64,000 nucleotides of DNA from contig CAWKLF010000001.1 in the NCBI GenBank assembly GCA_963850425.1, positions 1,488,001 through 1,552,000 of the forward strand. The letters are read 5' to 3'. The stretch is from Gp1-AA133 sp963850425 (GTDB lineage Bacteria; Acidobacteriota; Terriglobia; Terriglobales; Acidobacteriaceae). The notes under the pieces were generated by a model that saw only the letters and a list, made by a program, of their open reading frames with translations, was not told where the DNA came from and did no database searches. Numbering within the stretch: position 1 is the first letter of the stretch; each line of letters starts with the position of its first letter. The position numbers and the translations under genes were made by a program. This document shows positions 1-8,447 of this stretch, one piece after another.

Positions 1-722
1 CCTCCGCGGTTCTGGGCGGCGGCGCGTGCAGCTTGCTCAATCGCCGAGCCCGCCGACATCGAGCCACCAAACTTCACCGGAGGCTTCTCGATCTGCGGCG
101 TCTGTAGCTGGGCAATCTGGTTCGAAGGCGACGGCTGTGGAGGAGCGGGAGTTCCTTGCTGTTGCGCCTGGATCGCGGGAGCGGGTGCCTGCGTGATCGA
201 AGGACTCTGTTGCGGCGACGGGCCTTGCGGGCCGGCCGGTCCCGGACGTCCGGGATGCGCGGAGGCGATGATCTTCTTCAGTTCCTTAGGATCGGGTTGC
301 GGCGTGCGCGTGGTGGCGACGCGATCTTTGTCGGAAATCACGTTCGTGTTGGGCCGCTTGGTGATTTTCTGAAGGTCGGGCGGCAACTCGAGATAGCTGA
401 GATCACGCTGCTTCAGTAAATCCTGCATCGACACCCGCGTGAATGGCTGCTGGTGCAGAAACACCCGGCGGTAGAAACCTTCCAGCCGCGGCTGGTTGAC
501 GAACAGGATGATGACCAGCAGGTGAACGATGACCGAGAGCCACGCGGCTTCGCGACGGCGCGAACGCGTCAGGTCGTCCTGCAGGTGAAGAAGAAGAGCG
601 GGGACGGCGTCTTCGTCGAAGTGACGGTAGGCGGTTTCCCAATGGCGCGCATCGTAAAGGCCGGGCGTCTCCGGCGCGGGAGGCGGGCTGGCATCCCGCG
701 GAGTTGTGGGCGTAATCGACAT
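1..722 (-). CDS. TonB-like energy-transducer family protein (partial, C-terminus off window)
   Basis: An open frame runs from an ATG at 722 to the left edge (240 codons, no stop), with an in-frame stop just upstream of the ATG. The N-terminus is cytoplasmic and Pro-rich. One hydrophobic segment at about residues 61-76 (motif WLSVIVHLLVIILF) is followed by a long Pro/Gln/Ala-rich stretch (about 130-220), as in TonB-type proteins that span the inner membrane once and reach across the periplasm. The C-terminal TonB domain would lie outside the window and is not seen. The family call is inferred from this architecture; any single-pass Pro-rich envelope protein would look similar. No strong Shine-Dalgarno sequence precedes the start. 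Confidence 0.6.
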   Translation of the reverse strand, partial: MSITPTTPRDASPPPAPETPGLYDARHWETAYRHFDEDAVPALLLHLQDDLTRSRRREAAWLSVIVHLLVIILFVNQPRLEGFYRRVFLHQQPFTRVSMQDLLKQRDLSYLELPPDLQKITKRPNTNVISDKDRVATTRTPQPDPKELKKIIASAHPGRPGPAGPQGPSPQQSPSITQAPAPAIQAQQQGTPAPPQPSPSNQIAQLQTPQIEKPPVKFGGSMSAGSAIEQAARAAAQNRG

Positions 723-983
723 CGTTGGAGCGTTCAGCCTTTAGACACGAAGCGGGGGATCAGGGTTGCGCGCGACCGACCCCGGGCGACGTGCGGAAAC
801 CCAGTTGACTCTATTCTCGCATTTTTCCTCAGAAACCGCTAAAGCTCAGAGGTCGCAAGACTTACGGGCAGCGTCCCGCTAACAAGTAGAACACGCGCCG
901 CCGGCTCGGCCATAGGGAAGATTTGTAAAGGTTTGTAGCGGCCGGACGCCTGGCGGAAATTGAAGGAGTTGGGAAAGGTGCCG

Positions 984-1913
984 ATGAAATGGGTGGAGTG
1001 TGCCATGTCGGAATTTCCCGGGCCGGAGGTTTTCCGGGCGGTGGTTGACCGGATCGAGACCGGAGTTTACGTCGTCGATGTCCATCAGCGAATCGTGTAC
1101 TGGAACTACGGGGCGGAGAAGGTCACCGGCTTTTTGAGCCAGGAGATGTTGGGCAGGCCCTGCGGCAGCAACCTGGTGGTGGAGGAGATTGAGCACAACC
1201 CGGCCTTGTGCGCGCACCAGTGTCCGCTGGAGAGCGGCTTGGGAGAACACGCGCGGCGGGAAGTGGTGACCTATTTCAGGCATCGCGCGGGACACGTGGT
1301 GTGGGTGCGGCTGTGGACGATGGCGGTGAAGAATCGCGAGGGCGTCATCGTGGGCGCCGTGAAGGTGTTCTGCGAGCGGGTGCAGGCGGCTGGGTTGAGC
1401 GAGGAAGAAAAGTCGAAGCCGCGTCCCGAGGATCTGGATATTGAGACTGGGCTGGCGAGCCGGGCGGCGACCGAAGTCTTTCTGCGCGGACAGATCGAGT
1501 TGTCGGCGAAACAGCGGACCCCGTGCGGACTGATCCTGATCCGGCTGGACACGCTGGAGGAATTTCAGCGGGGGCATGGGAAAGATGCGGGCAGCGCGAT
1601 TCTGCACGAGGTGGCGCGCACGCTCAAGGACATGATGCGGCGCTCGGATTTTCTGGGGAGATGGGATGCGGGAAGTTTTCTGGCGGTGCTACCAGGATGC
1701 GGACTGGCGCCGCTGGAACGGGTGGGGGCGAGGATGAAGCGAGCGGCGGGCCGGGTGGCGATCTCCTGGTGGGGGGATTTGTTGTCGGTGAAGGTATCGG
1801 CCAGCGCGGTGGTGGTTGAGACCGCTGACTCGGTGGAGACGGTGGAGAAACGTCTGAACGCGGCGGAAGATCTGGAATTGAGCCTGGCCGACGGAAACGG
1901 GATGGGAGCGTAG
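984..1913 (+). CDS. PAS domain protein with degenerate GGDEF domain
   Basis: Signalling protein of about 309 residues. The N-terminal half is a PAS sensor (motifs IETGVYVVD, IVYWNYGAEKVTGF). The C-terminal half has the GGDEF-domain fold signature (DIETGLASR, then RSDFLGRWDAGSFLAVLPGC). The catalytic GGDEF motif is replaced by GRWDAG, so cyclic-di-GMP synthesis is unlikely; a ligand-binding or protein-binding role is inferred. It ends six bases before motA and reads as the first gene of a PAS-GGDEF/motA/motB unit. Starts at 960 (TTG), 984 (ATG) and 1005 (ATG, preceded by GGTGGAG) are all possible. No membrane segment is apparent. Confidence 0.8.
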   Translation: MKWVECAMSEFPGPEVFRAVVDRIETGVYVVDVHQRIVYWNYGAEKVTGFLSQEMLGRPCGSNLVVEEIEHNPALCAHQCPLESGLGEHARREVVTYFRHRAGHVVWVRLWTMAVKNREGVIVGAVKVFCERVQAAGLSEEEKSKPRPEDLDIETGLASRAATEVFLRGQIELSAKQRTPCGLILIRLDTLEEFQRGHGKDAGSAILHEVARTLKDMMRRSDFLGRWDAGSFLAVLPGCGLAPLERVGARMKRAAGRVAISWWGDLLSVKVSASAVVVETADSVETVEKRLNAAEDLELSLADGNGMGA

Positions 1914-1918
1914 CCGCT

Positions 1919-2812
1919 ATGTTTGTGATCATCGGAATCCTCGTGGTGTTCGGAGCGGTGGTAGGCGGCTACCTGATGGAGCATGGGAACCTGAAGGTGC
2001 TGATGCAGCCGGCGGAGCTGCTGATCATCGGCGGCGCGGCAGTCGGGACGGTGCTGGTGGCGAATCCGCTGCATGTCCTGAAAAAGATTGCGGGCGGAAT
2101 TGTAGGAGCGTTTGGTGGAGCGAAATTTACCCGGCAACGGTATCTGGAAGCGCTGAAAACGATGTATGACCTGTTCAACAAGGCGAGGCGGGAAGGTTTG
2201 ATCGCCCTGGAAAGCGATGTGGAGGAGCCGGACAAGAGCCCGATCTTCTCCAAGAACCCATTCTTTTTGAAGGATCATCACGTGCGTGATTTCGTGTGCG
2301 ACACGATGCGCATGGCAGTCACTGGCGGCATCGATCCGTTTGACGTTGACCAGATGATGGAAGTGGATATGGATATCCATCATCAGGGGGCGACGGTGCC
2401 GATTGCGGCGTTGAGCACGATGGCGGATTCGCTGCCCGGGTTGGGAATCGTGGCCGCGGTGCTGGGAGTGGTGATCACGATGGGGGCGCTGGGCGGTCCG
2501 CCGGAGGAGATTGGACACAAGGTGGCAGCGGCGCTGGTGGGAACTTTTCTGGGCATCCTTCTCTGTTACGGGCTGGTGGGGCCGCTGGCGTCGAGCATGG
2601 CGAAGGCGGCGGACGAGGAACATGCTTTCTATCATGTGTTGCGCGTTGTCATGCTGGCCTTTCTGAAGGGGACATCTCCGATTATGGCGGTGGAGATCGG
2701 GCGGCGTGCGGTGCCCGGGCATGTGCGGCCGTCATTCCAGGAGGCGGAGAAAGTGTTCCGCGGGGGTGGGGGAAGCGAACCGCCAGCAGCGGCAGCGGCG
2801 GCCTCGGCCTGA
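1919..2812 (+). CDS. motA: Flagellar motor stator protein MotA
   Basis: Inner-membrane proton-channel subunit of the flagellar stator, 297 residues. Two N-terminal membrane segments (MFVIIGILVVFGAVVGGYLM and an AELLIIGGAAVGTVLV region) and two C-terminal ones flank a cytoplasmic loop with conserved charges (LFNKARREGLIALE). The two conserved channel prolines fall in SLPGLGIVAAVLGV and YGLVGPLASS. The length is typical of MotA. It is translationally close to the upstream PAS protein (5-base gap) and to motB (9-base gap). The tail is Ala-rich. No other flagellar gene lies in the window. Confidence 0.95.
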   Translation: MFVIIGILVVFGAVVGGYLMEHGNLKVLMQPAELLIIGGAAVGTVLVANPLHVLKKIAGGIVGAFGGAKFTRQRYLEALKTMYDLFNKARREGLIALESDVEEPDKSPIFSKNPFFLKDHHVRDFVCDTMRMAVTGGIDPFDVDQMMEVDMDIHHQGATVPIAALSTMADSLPGLGIVAAVLGVVITMGALGGPPEEIGHKVAAALVGTFLGILLCYGLVGPLASSMAKAADEEHAFYHVLRVVMLAFLKGTSPIMAVEIGRRAVPGHVRPSFQEAEKVFRGGGGSEPPAAAAAASA

Positions 2813-2821
2813 GGCCTCGAT

Positions 2822-3655
2822 ATGGGCGACGCGAAACCGATCATCATTATCAAAAAAAAGGGCGGACATGGCGGCCATCATGGCGGCGCATGGAAAGTGG
2901 CGTATGCGGATTTCGTGACCGCCATGATGGCGCTGTTCATCGTGCTGTGGCTGCTCAACAGCAGCAAGCAGGTGCGGGAAGCGGTGGGCGGGTACTTCAA
3001 GGATCCGACAGGTACATCGAAGAACGTTGGTTCGGACATGCAGGGGTCGGGGCAGGCCTTCGCGCTTAGCCGCGACGACATGCCGAAACTGAAAGAGGAA
3101 TTGCAGAAGTCGGTACGGCAGATCGCGGATTTCGAAAAATTAAAAGACCACATCGAGATGACGGTGACGGCGGAAGGACTGCGCATCGAGTTAATGGAGG
3201 CGGAGTCGGGAACGTTCTTTGAGAGCGGGAATCCGGTTCCCACCTCGGGCGGGCGGGAATTTCTGGTGGCGCTGGCGCATGAGTTGGGGAAACTGCCCAA
3301 TAAGATTTCAATCGAAGGACACACGGACGCGAAGCCGTTCGCCAAAGCGGGCAACTACGGGAATTGGGAACTGTCTGCGGATCGGGCCAACGCGGCGCGC
3401 AGGCTGATGCAGGAAAATGGCGTCAACCTGGACCAGGTCATCGAGATTCGCGGCTACGCGGACCAGCAATTGCGCAAGCGCGAAGCGCCGGAGGATCCGT
3501 CGAATCGAAGGATTTCCCTGATCGTGCAGTACCTGCCCAAGGGTAAGGACGCGGGCCAGGCAAGCGGGGAAGAGGCAGGAGAAAAAAAGTCAGAGCCCCC
3601 GATAGGTTCGGAGGCTCCGAAAACCGGCGAGCCGAACAAAGCCGGCGAGCACTAG
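2822..3655 (+). CDS. motB: Flagellar motor stator protein MotB
   Basis: Stator partner of MotA that anchors the complex to peptidoglycan; 277 residues. A basic Lys/His/Gly-rich N-terminus precedes a single membrane helix (VAYADFVTAMMALFIVLWLL) holding the proton-accepting Asp at about residue 30. The OmpA-like peptidoglycan-binding domain covers about 125-235 (ISIEGHTDAKPF, SADRANAARRLM, IRGYADQQL). The C-terminal 35 residues are low-complexity, rich in Gly, Glu and Lys. The stop codon overlaps the stop of the convergent BON gene by four bases, so no separate terminator is visible between them. Confidence 0.95.
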   Translation: MGDAKPIIIIKKKGGHGGHHGGAWKVAYADFVTAMMALFIVLWLLNSSKQVREAVGGYFKDPTGTSKNVGSDMQGSGQAFALSRDDMPKLKEELQKSVRQIADFEKLKDHIEMTVTAEGLRIELMEAESGTFFESGNPVPTSGGREFLVALAHELGKLPNKISIEGHTDAKPFAKAGNYGNWELSADRANAARRLMQENGVNLDQVIEIRGYADQQLRKREAPEDPSNRRISLIVQYLPKGKDAGQASGEEAGEKKSEPPIGSEAPKTGEPNKAGEH

Positions 3656-4191
3656 GATTTCACGACCTGCAGATTGTTGGTGACTCCGAAGACGCCGGAA
3701 ACCGACTTGGCGCGGATGCCGGCAGTATTCTTGTCAGCTTCGTTGTCGACGATTCCTTCGAGAGCCACGTTGCCGCCCTTCACGATGATGCGGATGGGCT
3801 GCTGCACTCCCAATGCATACTTCTGCAAGCTGGGAAAGCCGTAGATGGCGCGGTAGAGGCGGCGCCGGATCTGGTCGTCCATGGGCGAAGGGGGAAGGAC
3901 TTCAATCTGGTTGTCGACCTTCTCCACGCCTTCGATTTTCTTGACGACGTTTTCGGAATCGCTTTTGAGGGTGGGGCGAGTGACTTGTCCGATCAGGGTC
4001 ACCGTGCTGCCATCCACCTTGTAGGCGATGTTGTCGAAGACGCCGAGGTAGGGGAGCATAAGCAGTTCGTGGCGCACTTCCCGTGTGATGCGCTCCGTAG
4101 ACCGATTTGAGGGCGGGTTTTGTTGTGCAAGAAGGGAGCAAGAGGCTACCGATAGAATCGCGACGACAGTGAGCAAGCGCTGATGTTTCAT
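3652..4191 (-). CDS. Secreted BON-domain protein
   Basis: 179 residues with a signal peptide (MKHQRLLTVVAILSVASCSLLAQ; the Cys could instead make it a lipoprotein) and two BON modules (about 33-95 and 100-178). The BON pattern is clear: YKVDGSTVTLIGQV with VVKKIEGVEKVDNQIEV, and IRIIVKGGNVALEGIV with AKSVSGVFGVTNNLQVV. BON domains bind lipid or envelope surfaces and help in osmotic protection; the exact role here is unknown. A short 21-base gap separates it from the upstream HEAT-repeat gene on the same strand, suggesting cotranscription. Confidence 0.85.
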   Translation of the reverse strand: MKHQRLLTVVAILSVASCSLLAQQNPPSNRSTERITREVRHELLMLPYLGVFDNIAYKVDGSTVTLIGQVTRPTLKSDSENVVKKIEGVEKVDNQIEVLPPSPMDDQIRRRLYRAIYGFPSLQKYALGVQQPIRIIVKGGNVALEGIVDNEADKNTAGIRAKSVSGVFGVTNNLQVVKS

Positions 4192-4212
4192 TAAGTCTCC
4201 TTATCCAGATTC

Positions 4213-5232
4213 CTATTTAAAAGTTTTTTGGGCAGAGGGGTCGAGCGCAGGACGAGCTTCCGCCGTTGCGGCGGTCGCTGAGGCCGCGGGGACTGCTGCT
4301 GCTCCACCGGACAAACGGACGATAGCGGCTGCGGCCATGCAGCGAACTGCGGGTTTGTCGTCCTGCAGCAGAGGTTGCAGAATGGGAATCTGCTCGCGGT
4401 GCCGGCTGACTCCGAGAGCCTGTGCCGCGGCCGCGCGCACGATCCAGTTTTTGTCGTCGAGAGCGTCCTGTAATTGCCGCAACGAGTCCAGCGTGGCGTC
4501 GGGGCCGAGAAGGATAGCAGACATGGCGCGAGCCGAAGCTGAGCGATCCTGCGTGATCTCTTCCATGACTTTAATTCCCCAGGCCGCCGGACCGAATAAG
4601 GAAGTAGCCGCTTCTTTGGCGCCCATGATGGCTAGTCCTTTGGGATCCTGAAACTTTTTCTTGGTAGCCTGCAATTCATTTTTGATCAGGCCGCCGGAAG
4701 AGGTTTTTTCTCCGGCCAGGATTTCCAAAAAGACCTCGCGCCCGGCATGATTGCCCATTGCCCAAAGCGATTTGGCGGCAGCGAAGCTCACTTCCGCCGA
4801 GTCATCGTGAAGTGCCTTCGTTAATTTGGGGATCGACGAGCGCGCGCGCATCTCGCCCAGCGTTCTGGCGGCCAGTTCGCGGATGGAGGGATCGCTATCG
4901 TTGAGCGCGTGCTCGACCAGGCGGACGACCCGGGTCTGTGTCCCCGCAGTGCCCAAGGCGGCAATCGCCTCGGCGCGTCGCATTGGATTTTTATTGCCGG
5001 CTCCGGCGGACAAAATATCCCAGGGACGAAGCTCAGGATTGTTCCTGGAAGCCTTCGCCGCGGAGCCGTTGGCTGGCTTTGCGTCAGGCTGGTCAGACAC
5101 GCCGGAAGAGGACTGGGCGGCTGCCGAAGCCACCGCCAGGCAAAATGCCAGAAATATTGCGAAGATTGTGGTTCGCTGGAATGTGCAATTCGATGTTACT
5201 GACGGCTGTCGAAAATGATTTTCCAGGTTCAT
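4213..5232 (-). CDS. Secreted HEAT-repeat protein
   Basis: 339 residues with a signal-like N-terminus (hydrophobic IFAIFLAFCLAVASAAAQ near 24-41), a disordered stretch, then repeated helical units of HEAT/PBS-lyase type: RRAEAIAALGTAGTQ, DPSIRELAARTLGEM, SAEVSFAAAKSLWAMG, ASARAMSAILLGPD, WIVRAAAAQALGVS, KPAVRCMAAAAIVRLSG. Such repeats form protein-binding solenoids. No catalytic residues are recognisable. It probably shares a transcript with the downstream BON gene. The low-complexity Ala-rich tail (about 310-330) is typical of exported proteins in this group. Confidence 0.8.
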   Translation of the reverse strand: MNLENHFRQPSVTSNCTFQRTTIFAIFLAFCLAVASAAAQSSSGVSDQPDAKPANGSAAKASRNNPELRPWDILSAGAGNKNPMRRAEAIAALGTAGTQTRVVRLVEHALNDSDPSIRELAARTLGEMRARSSIPKLTKALHDDSAEVSFAAAKSLWAMGNHAGREVFLEILAGEKTSSGGLIKNELQATKKKFQDPKGLAIMGAKEAATSLFGPAAWGIKVMEEITQDRSASARAMSAILLGPDATLDSLRQLQDALDDKNWIVRAAAAQALGVSRHREQIPILQPLLQDDKPAVRCMAAAAIVRLSGGAAAVPAASATAATAEARPALDPSAQKTFK

Positions 5233-5303
5233 GACAGCGTAGGCGCGGTCATAGGGCGTTGACCACGCGACCGTGTTGCGTCTGTCGGCTCGCCCCGGCG
5301 ATT

Positions 5304-5750
5304 TCAGTGTCCATTGGGAAGCGTGCCTTCTTCAGCCGGCGTCGCCGAAGCCGTGTTAAGGCTTTCGGGACCCAGCTTGCCCCGCCTCCGTCCACCCGAA
5401 CGTCGCAGTTCATCTTGCATGGCGCGGATAGCGATCCACTGCACATCGCTGCGCCGGCAAGGACTGGCGATCATGTCAAATGCTCCCAATGCGAGAGCTT
5501 CGTTGTAATGGGTGTCGAGCTCGGCATCAGCAGAAATCACCACCACGCGGGTGCGCGCTGCCTTGCTGATGTCCTGCAATAATTCGCGATAGGTCCCATC
5601 CGGGAGATCTTCCTCGCAGAAAATGAGTGACGGTCGCGTTGTGGGCAACAAAGTGCGAGCTTCTCGTACCCCATTGCAGGGCACAGTCTCGATCGACCAA
5701 TGGCTCATCGCGGACGTCACCACGTCCCGGTTTTCGCCGGTGCTGATCAC
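5304..5750 (-). CDS. Receiver-like (CheY-fold) protein with substituted phosphoacceptor
   Basis: 148 residues resembling a response-regulator receiver: VLVISTGENRDVV at the first strand, SLIFCEEDLPDGTYRELL at the phosphorylation strand, VVVISADAELDTHYNEALALGAFDMIASP for strands four and five. At the usual Asp position the residue appears to be Glu (CEEDLPDG), and the acidic pair after strand one is missing, so normal phosphotransfer is doubtful. The C-terminus has an Arg/Gly patch and a disordered tail. The start is uncertain: GTG at 5750 has no clear ribosome site, and the frame stays open about 50 bases further upstream, where only rare start codons such as CTG occur. Confidence 0.65.
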   Translation of the reverse strand: MISTGENRDVVTSAMSHWSIETVPCNGVREARTLLPTTRPSLIFCEEDLPDGTYRELLQDISKAARTRVVVISADAELDTHYNEALALGAFDMIASPCRRSDVQWIAIRAMQDELRRSGGRRRGKLGPESLNTASATPAEEGTLPNGH

Positions 5751-5989
5751 TAGAACTCTGCCTGGTGTACTCGTAGCTGCCTCCCCCAGGACTTAACCGG
5801 ACTCACTTTGTAAGATCGGGGTGCACTAGCCGCCTCCGACGGCACAAACACCACGGTTCCAGTTCCTGGTCAAAACCGCTACCAAAACGGTAAGGGTGTG
5901 CCAAGAAGAAACCTATCCGGTCAACGCCGTAGCGTCGACCGGAAGGCTACGTAGTTTGAGGAAGGAGCTAAGTTAAAGGAGAGAATGGG

Positions 5990-6643
5990 CTAAGCGACCT
6001 GAACAAGCTTATTGCGAACCGCGTAACGTACCAGGTCGGCCACCGAATGGAGGTCAAGTTTGCGCATCACGTTGGTACGATGGGTCTCGGCGGTCTTTAC
6101 GCTGAGATTCAACACCACTGCGACCTCTTTGCTGCTTTTGCCTTCGGCAAGCAACTGCACCACTTCGCGTTCGCGCGGGGTCAGCCGCTCCTTGGAGATT
6201 TTGCGGGTATCGCCCCGCCCATCGAGGAAGCCGTTGAGCACCATCTCAGCGACGCTCGAGGTGAAGAATGTCGTTCTGCGTTGCAGCGCCTGGATAGCGG
6301 ACACCAGATCCCGCGCCGCATCGGTCTTCAGCAGAAATCCGCGAGCCCCGACCTCCAACACTTCCCGAACGATCTGCTCTGATTCGTGCATGGTGAGAAT
6401 CAGGACGCGGGTCTGGGGAGCGATTTCGACAATCTGGCGCGCGGCGTCGAGGCCATTGAGATTGGGCATGCTCACGTCAACTAGGGCCAGATCGGGGCGC
6501 AGCTCGCGCACCTTCTCCACCGCTTCTCGTCCGTCGGAAGCTTCCGCGCAGACTTCCCAGCCGGGATGATTTTCGATCAGAGCGCGAATACCGCGGCGAA
6601 CGATCTCGTGGTCATCTGCAATCAAGATTCGAAATGCACTCAT
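5990..6643 (-). CDS. NarL/FixJ-family response regulator
   Basis: 217 residues: a receiver domain (1-120; acidic pair at 10-11, phosphoacceptor Asp56 in LALVDVSMPNLNG, Lys106 in GFLLKTD) and a LuxR-type helix-turn-helix (about 152-215; LTPREREVVQLLAEGKSSKEVA and NLSVKTAETHRTNVMRKL). It is a cytoplasmic transcription factor activated by a sensor kinase; no kinase is in the window. ATG at 6643 is preceded by a GGAGGTAAATT ribosome site. The 240 bases downstream, before the receiver-like gene, hold no visible gene. Confidence 0.93.
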   Translation of the reverse strand: MSAFRILIADDHEIVRRGIRALIENHPGWEVCAEASDGREAVEKVRELRPDLALVDVSMPNLNGLDAARQIVEIAPQTRVLILTMHESEQIVREVLEVGARGFLLKTDAARDLVSAIQALQRRTTFFTSSVAEMVLNGFLDGRGDTRKISKERLTPREREVVQLLAEGKSSKEVAVVLNLSVKTAETHRTNVMRKLDLHSVADLVRYAVRNKLVQVA

Positions 6644-7416
6644 AATTTACCTCCGAGCGGTGGAGTGGCGCATTACTTCGCACCGAATAGATGCAGAATT
6701 GCGTTGGCCAGTGGGTTTAAAAAATTGAAATCTGAGATTGCATTCGAAAACGTTCCCCCAAGAAACTCGTCGCTTTGAAAAAAGAACGCTCGTCGGGGCC
6801 GAGATAACTACCACTTCCTGCGTAACGAATTCTACCGCTCAGAAAACGATGTTAGCGATCGATTCACTGCACGAAGAAACCTGGGTTCGGCGAGAATCGG
6901 GGAGGAAATTGAATTCCTGTCCGCACGGCTGCGTCGATGATAATGACGCGGTTTTCAAGCTTCATCAACTGTGCATTGCAAATGTTTACAAGCCACTTGT
7001 CTGCCGCTGAAGCTTTGCATTGCGCCTGCCAAACGCGTAAGCGGCTGATTTGTAGGACTTAATGGATTTCCGCGGAGCTGGAATCGGATGTAATTTTTGC
7101 CGTGAATCGGCCACCGCTTGTGTACGATGGCGCACGATGTTTCTCCGAAATCATTGCAAAGCGAAAGTAAAGGCGAGCAAGCCCGGTGTCCCCGTGAGCG
7201 CACGTTTGTCATCGAAAAACGGTAAGCGTACATCCAGCGTCCATTCTGTGGATGCGAAGCGCGCAAACACGGGTAATCGCACAAGTTGCGTCTGCCACAG
7301 CGAAGGGAATACCGAATTCTCGAGTGTGCGCCTGCGCATTTTTACGTATTCGAGGTCCCGACTCTACAGCTAGCACCCGATGCCCGCATCGAATACAAAA
7401 TGTTTTTATTTGCAGC
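6644..7416. other. Long intergenic region between divergent regulators
   Basis: About 770 bases, visibly more AT-rich than its neighbours, between the NarL-type regulator (minus) and the ECF sigma gene (plus). Short frames exist but none has coding-like composition, a ribosome site or a recognisable product. It probably holds the two divergent promoters and upstream control sites. I found no convincing hairpin or repeat here. Confidence 0.5.
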
Positions 7417-8049
7417 ATGACAATGAAGCTGCGAGTAGAAACGCTCTCAGAAATGCAGTTGGTGCGTCAGGCACAACTGGGCGACAAGGAAGCGTTCGCC
7501 CAACTCTATGAAACCCACAAGCGACGGGTGTATGCGATCTGTCTGCGAATCACTCGCGAGCGAGCAGAGGCTGAGGACTGCGCCCAGGAAGCCTTCTTGC
7601 AGTGCTTCCAAAAACTTCCGAGCTTTCGTGGAGACTCCGCACTCTCCACCTGGCTCTATCGTCTGACGGTGAACGTAGTGCTGATGCGGCTGCGCACCAG
7701 TCACGGCAAGCCCATCTCGCTTGACACCGGCGGTACGCAACCGGACGCGAATGAAAGCGCAATTCTGAACGCGTGTCCGGTGGACGATCTGCACTTAACC
7801 GGCGCGATCGACCGGATTGCGATTCACCGTGCGTTGCGCAAGCTGCCGCCCGGCTACCGGACGATTTTCCTGCTGCACGACGTGGAAGGGAAGGCGCATA
7901 GCGAGATCGCACGCGAACTCGGCTGCTCCATCGGGAATTCCAAGTCGCAACTCCACCAGGCGCGTGTGCGGTTGCGCCGATTCCTGCGCCGTCCTCTGGG
8001 AATCCGGCCCAACCCGAGTGCGATGCAGTACGAATACTCCGTGCAATAG
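7417..8049 (+). CDS. ECF-type RNA polymerase sigma factor
   Basis: 210 residues from the ATG at 7417 (MTMKLRVETL). Sigma region 2: QAQLGDKEAFAQLYETHKRR, VYAICLRITRERAEAEDCAQ, EAFLQCFQKLPSFRGDSALS, TWLYRLTVNVVLMRLR. Region 4: IHRALRKLPPGYRTIFLLHD, VEGKAHSEIARELGCSIGNS, KSQLHQARVRLRRFL. The frame is open further upstream to 7252, but that extension is not sigma-like and has no ribosome site. No anti-sigma gene is adjacent. ECF factors direct stress or envelope regulons, and the next two genes (small membrane protein, SYLF protein) are plausible targets, which is an inference. Confidence 0.92.
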   Translation: MTMKLRVETLSEMQLVRQAQLGDKEAFAQLYETHKRRVYAICLRITRERAEAEDCAQEAFLQCFQKLPSFRGDSALSTWLYRLTVNVVLMRLRTSHGKPISLDTGGTQPDANESAILNACPVDDLHLTGAIDRIAIHRALRKLPPGYRTIFLLHDVEGKAHSEIARELGCSIGNSKSQLHQARVRLRRFLRRPLGIRPNPSAMQYEYSVQ

Positions 8050-8207
8050 GAGCGCAGAATCAGGAGAATTGGGAGGCCCGCCTCGGGTGTTTACTGGATT
8101 CTGACCTGAGGGTTCGCGCCCTACACTTCTTGCTCGACGCAGAAGTTTTGGACTTTCCTTAAATCTACTTCGGCCGTCAGCAAGCGGCTGAGAAAGCGAG
8201 TTTCACA

Positions 8208-8360
8208 ATGCTTTGGACCATCGCGGTAATTCTGCTTGTGTTGTGGGCTCTTGGTATGGTGAGTTCTTACACGCTGGGTGGATTCATCCACCTACTGTTG
8301 ATCCTGGCGATTATCGTCATCCTGATCCGCGTGATCCAGGGACGCAGCCCCGTCGCCTGA
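8208..8360 (+). CDS. Small membrane protein, Lmo0937/DUF5670-like
   Basis: A 50-residue protein almost wholly hydrophobic, with two membrane segments (MLWTIAVILLVLWALGMV and FIHLLLILAIIVILIRVI) separated by SSYTLGG, ending in RVIQGRSPVA. This matches the pattern of the short Lmo0937 family. Its function is unknown; homologues often sit near stress genes. It lies between the ECF sigma gene and the SYLF gene on the same strand. Confidence 0.7.
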   Translation: MLWTIAVILLVLWALGMVSSYTLGGFIHLLLILAIIVILIRVIQGRSPVA

Positions 8361-8447
8361 TCCGTGTTGCAAGCTTCCCTGCACCGCCTCCGAGACGAGG
8401 CGGTGCGCGGTCGCACACGGCTGCTAAGCAGTGGGAGGGTAACCCTG

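Noticed and set aside
879..1607. 242-residue minus-strand frame
   Set aside because: Antisense to the PAS domain; no recognisable motif or ribosome site.
1565..2722. Long minus-strand frame (385 residues) across PAS-GGDEF and motA
   Set aside because: It lies wholly antisense to genes with clear motifs; composition is His/Arg-rich, as expected for a shadow of GC-rich coding DNA.
7062..7373. 103-residue plus-strand frame in the long intergenic region
   Set aside because: Ser/Arg/Cys-rich with no ribosome site; overlaps the sigma-gene upstream region.
7252..7416. N-terminal extension of the ECF sigma gene
   Set aside because: Composition is not sigma-like, and ATG 7417 gives the normal family N-terminus.
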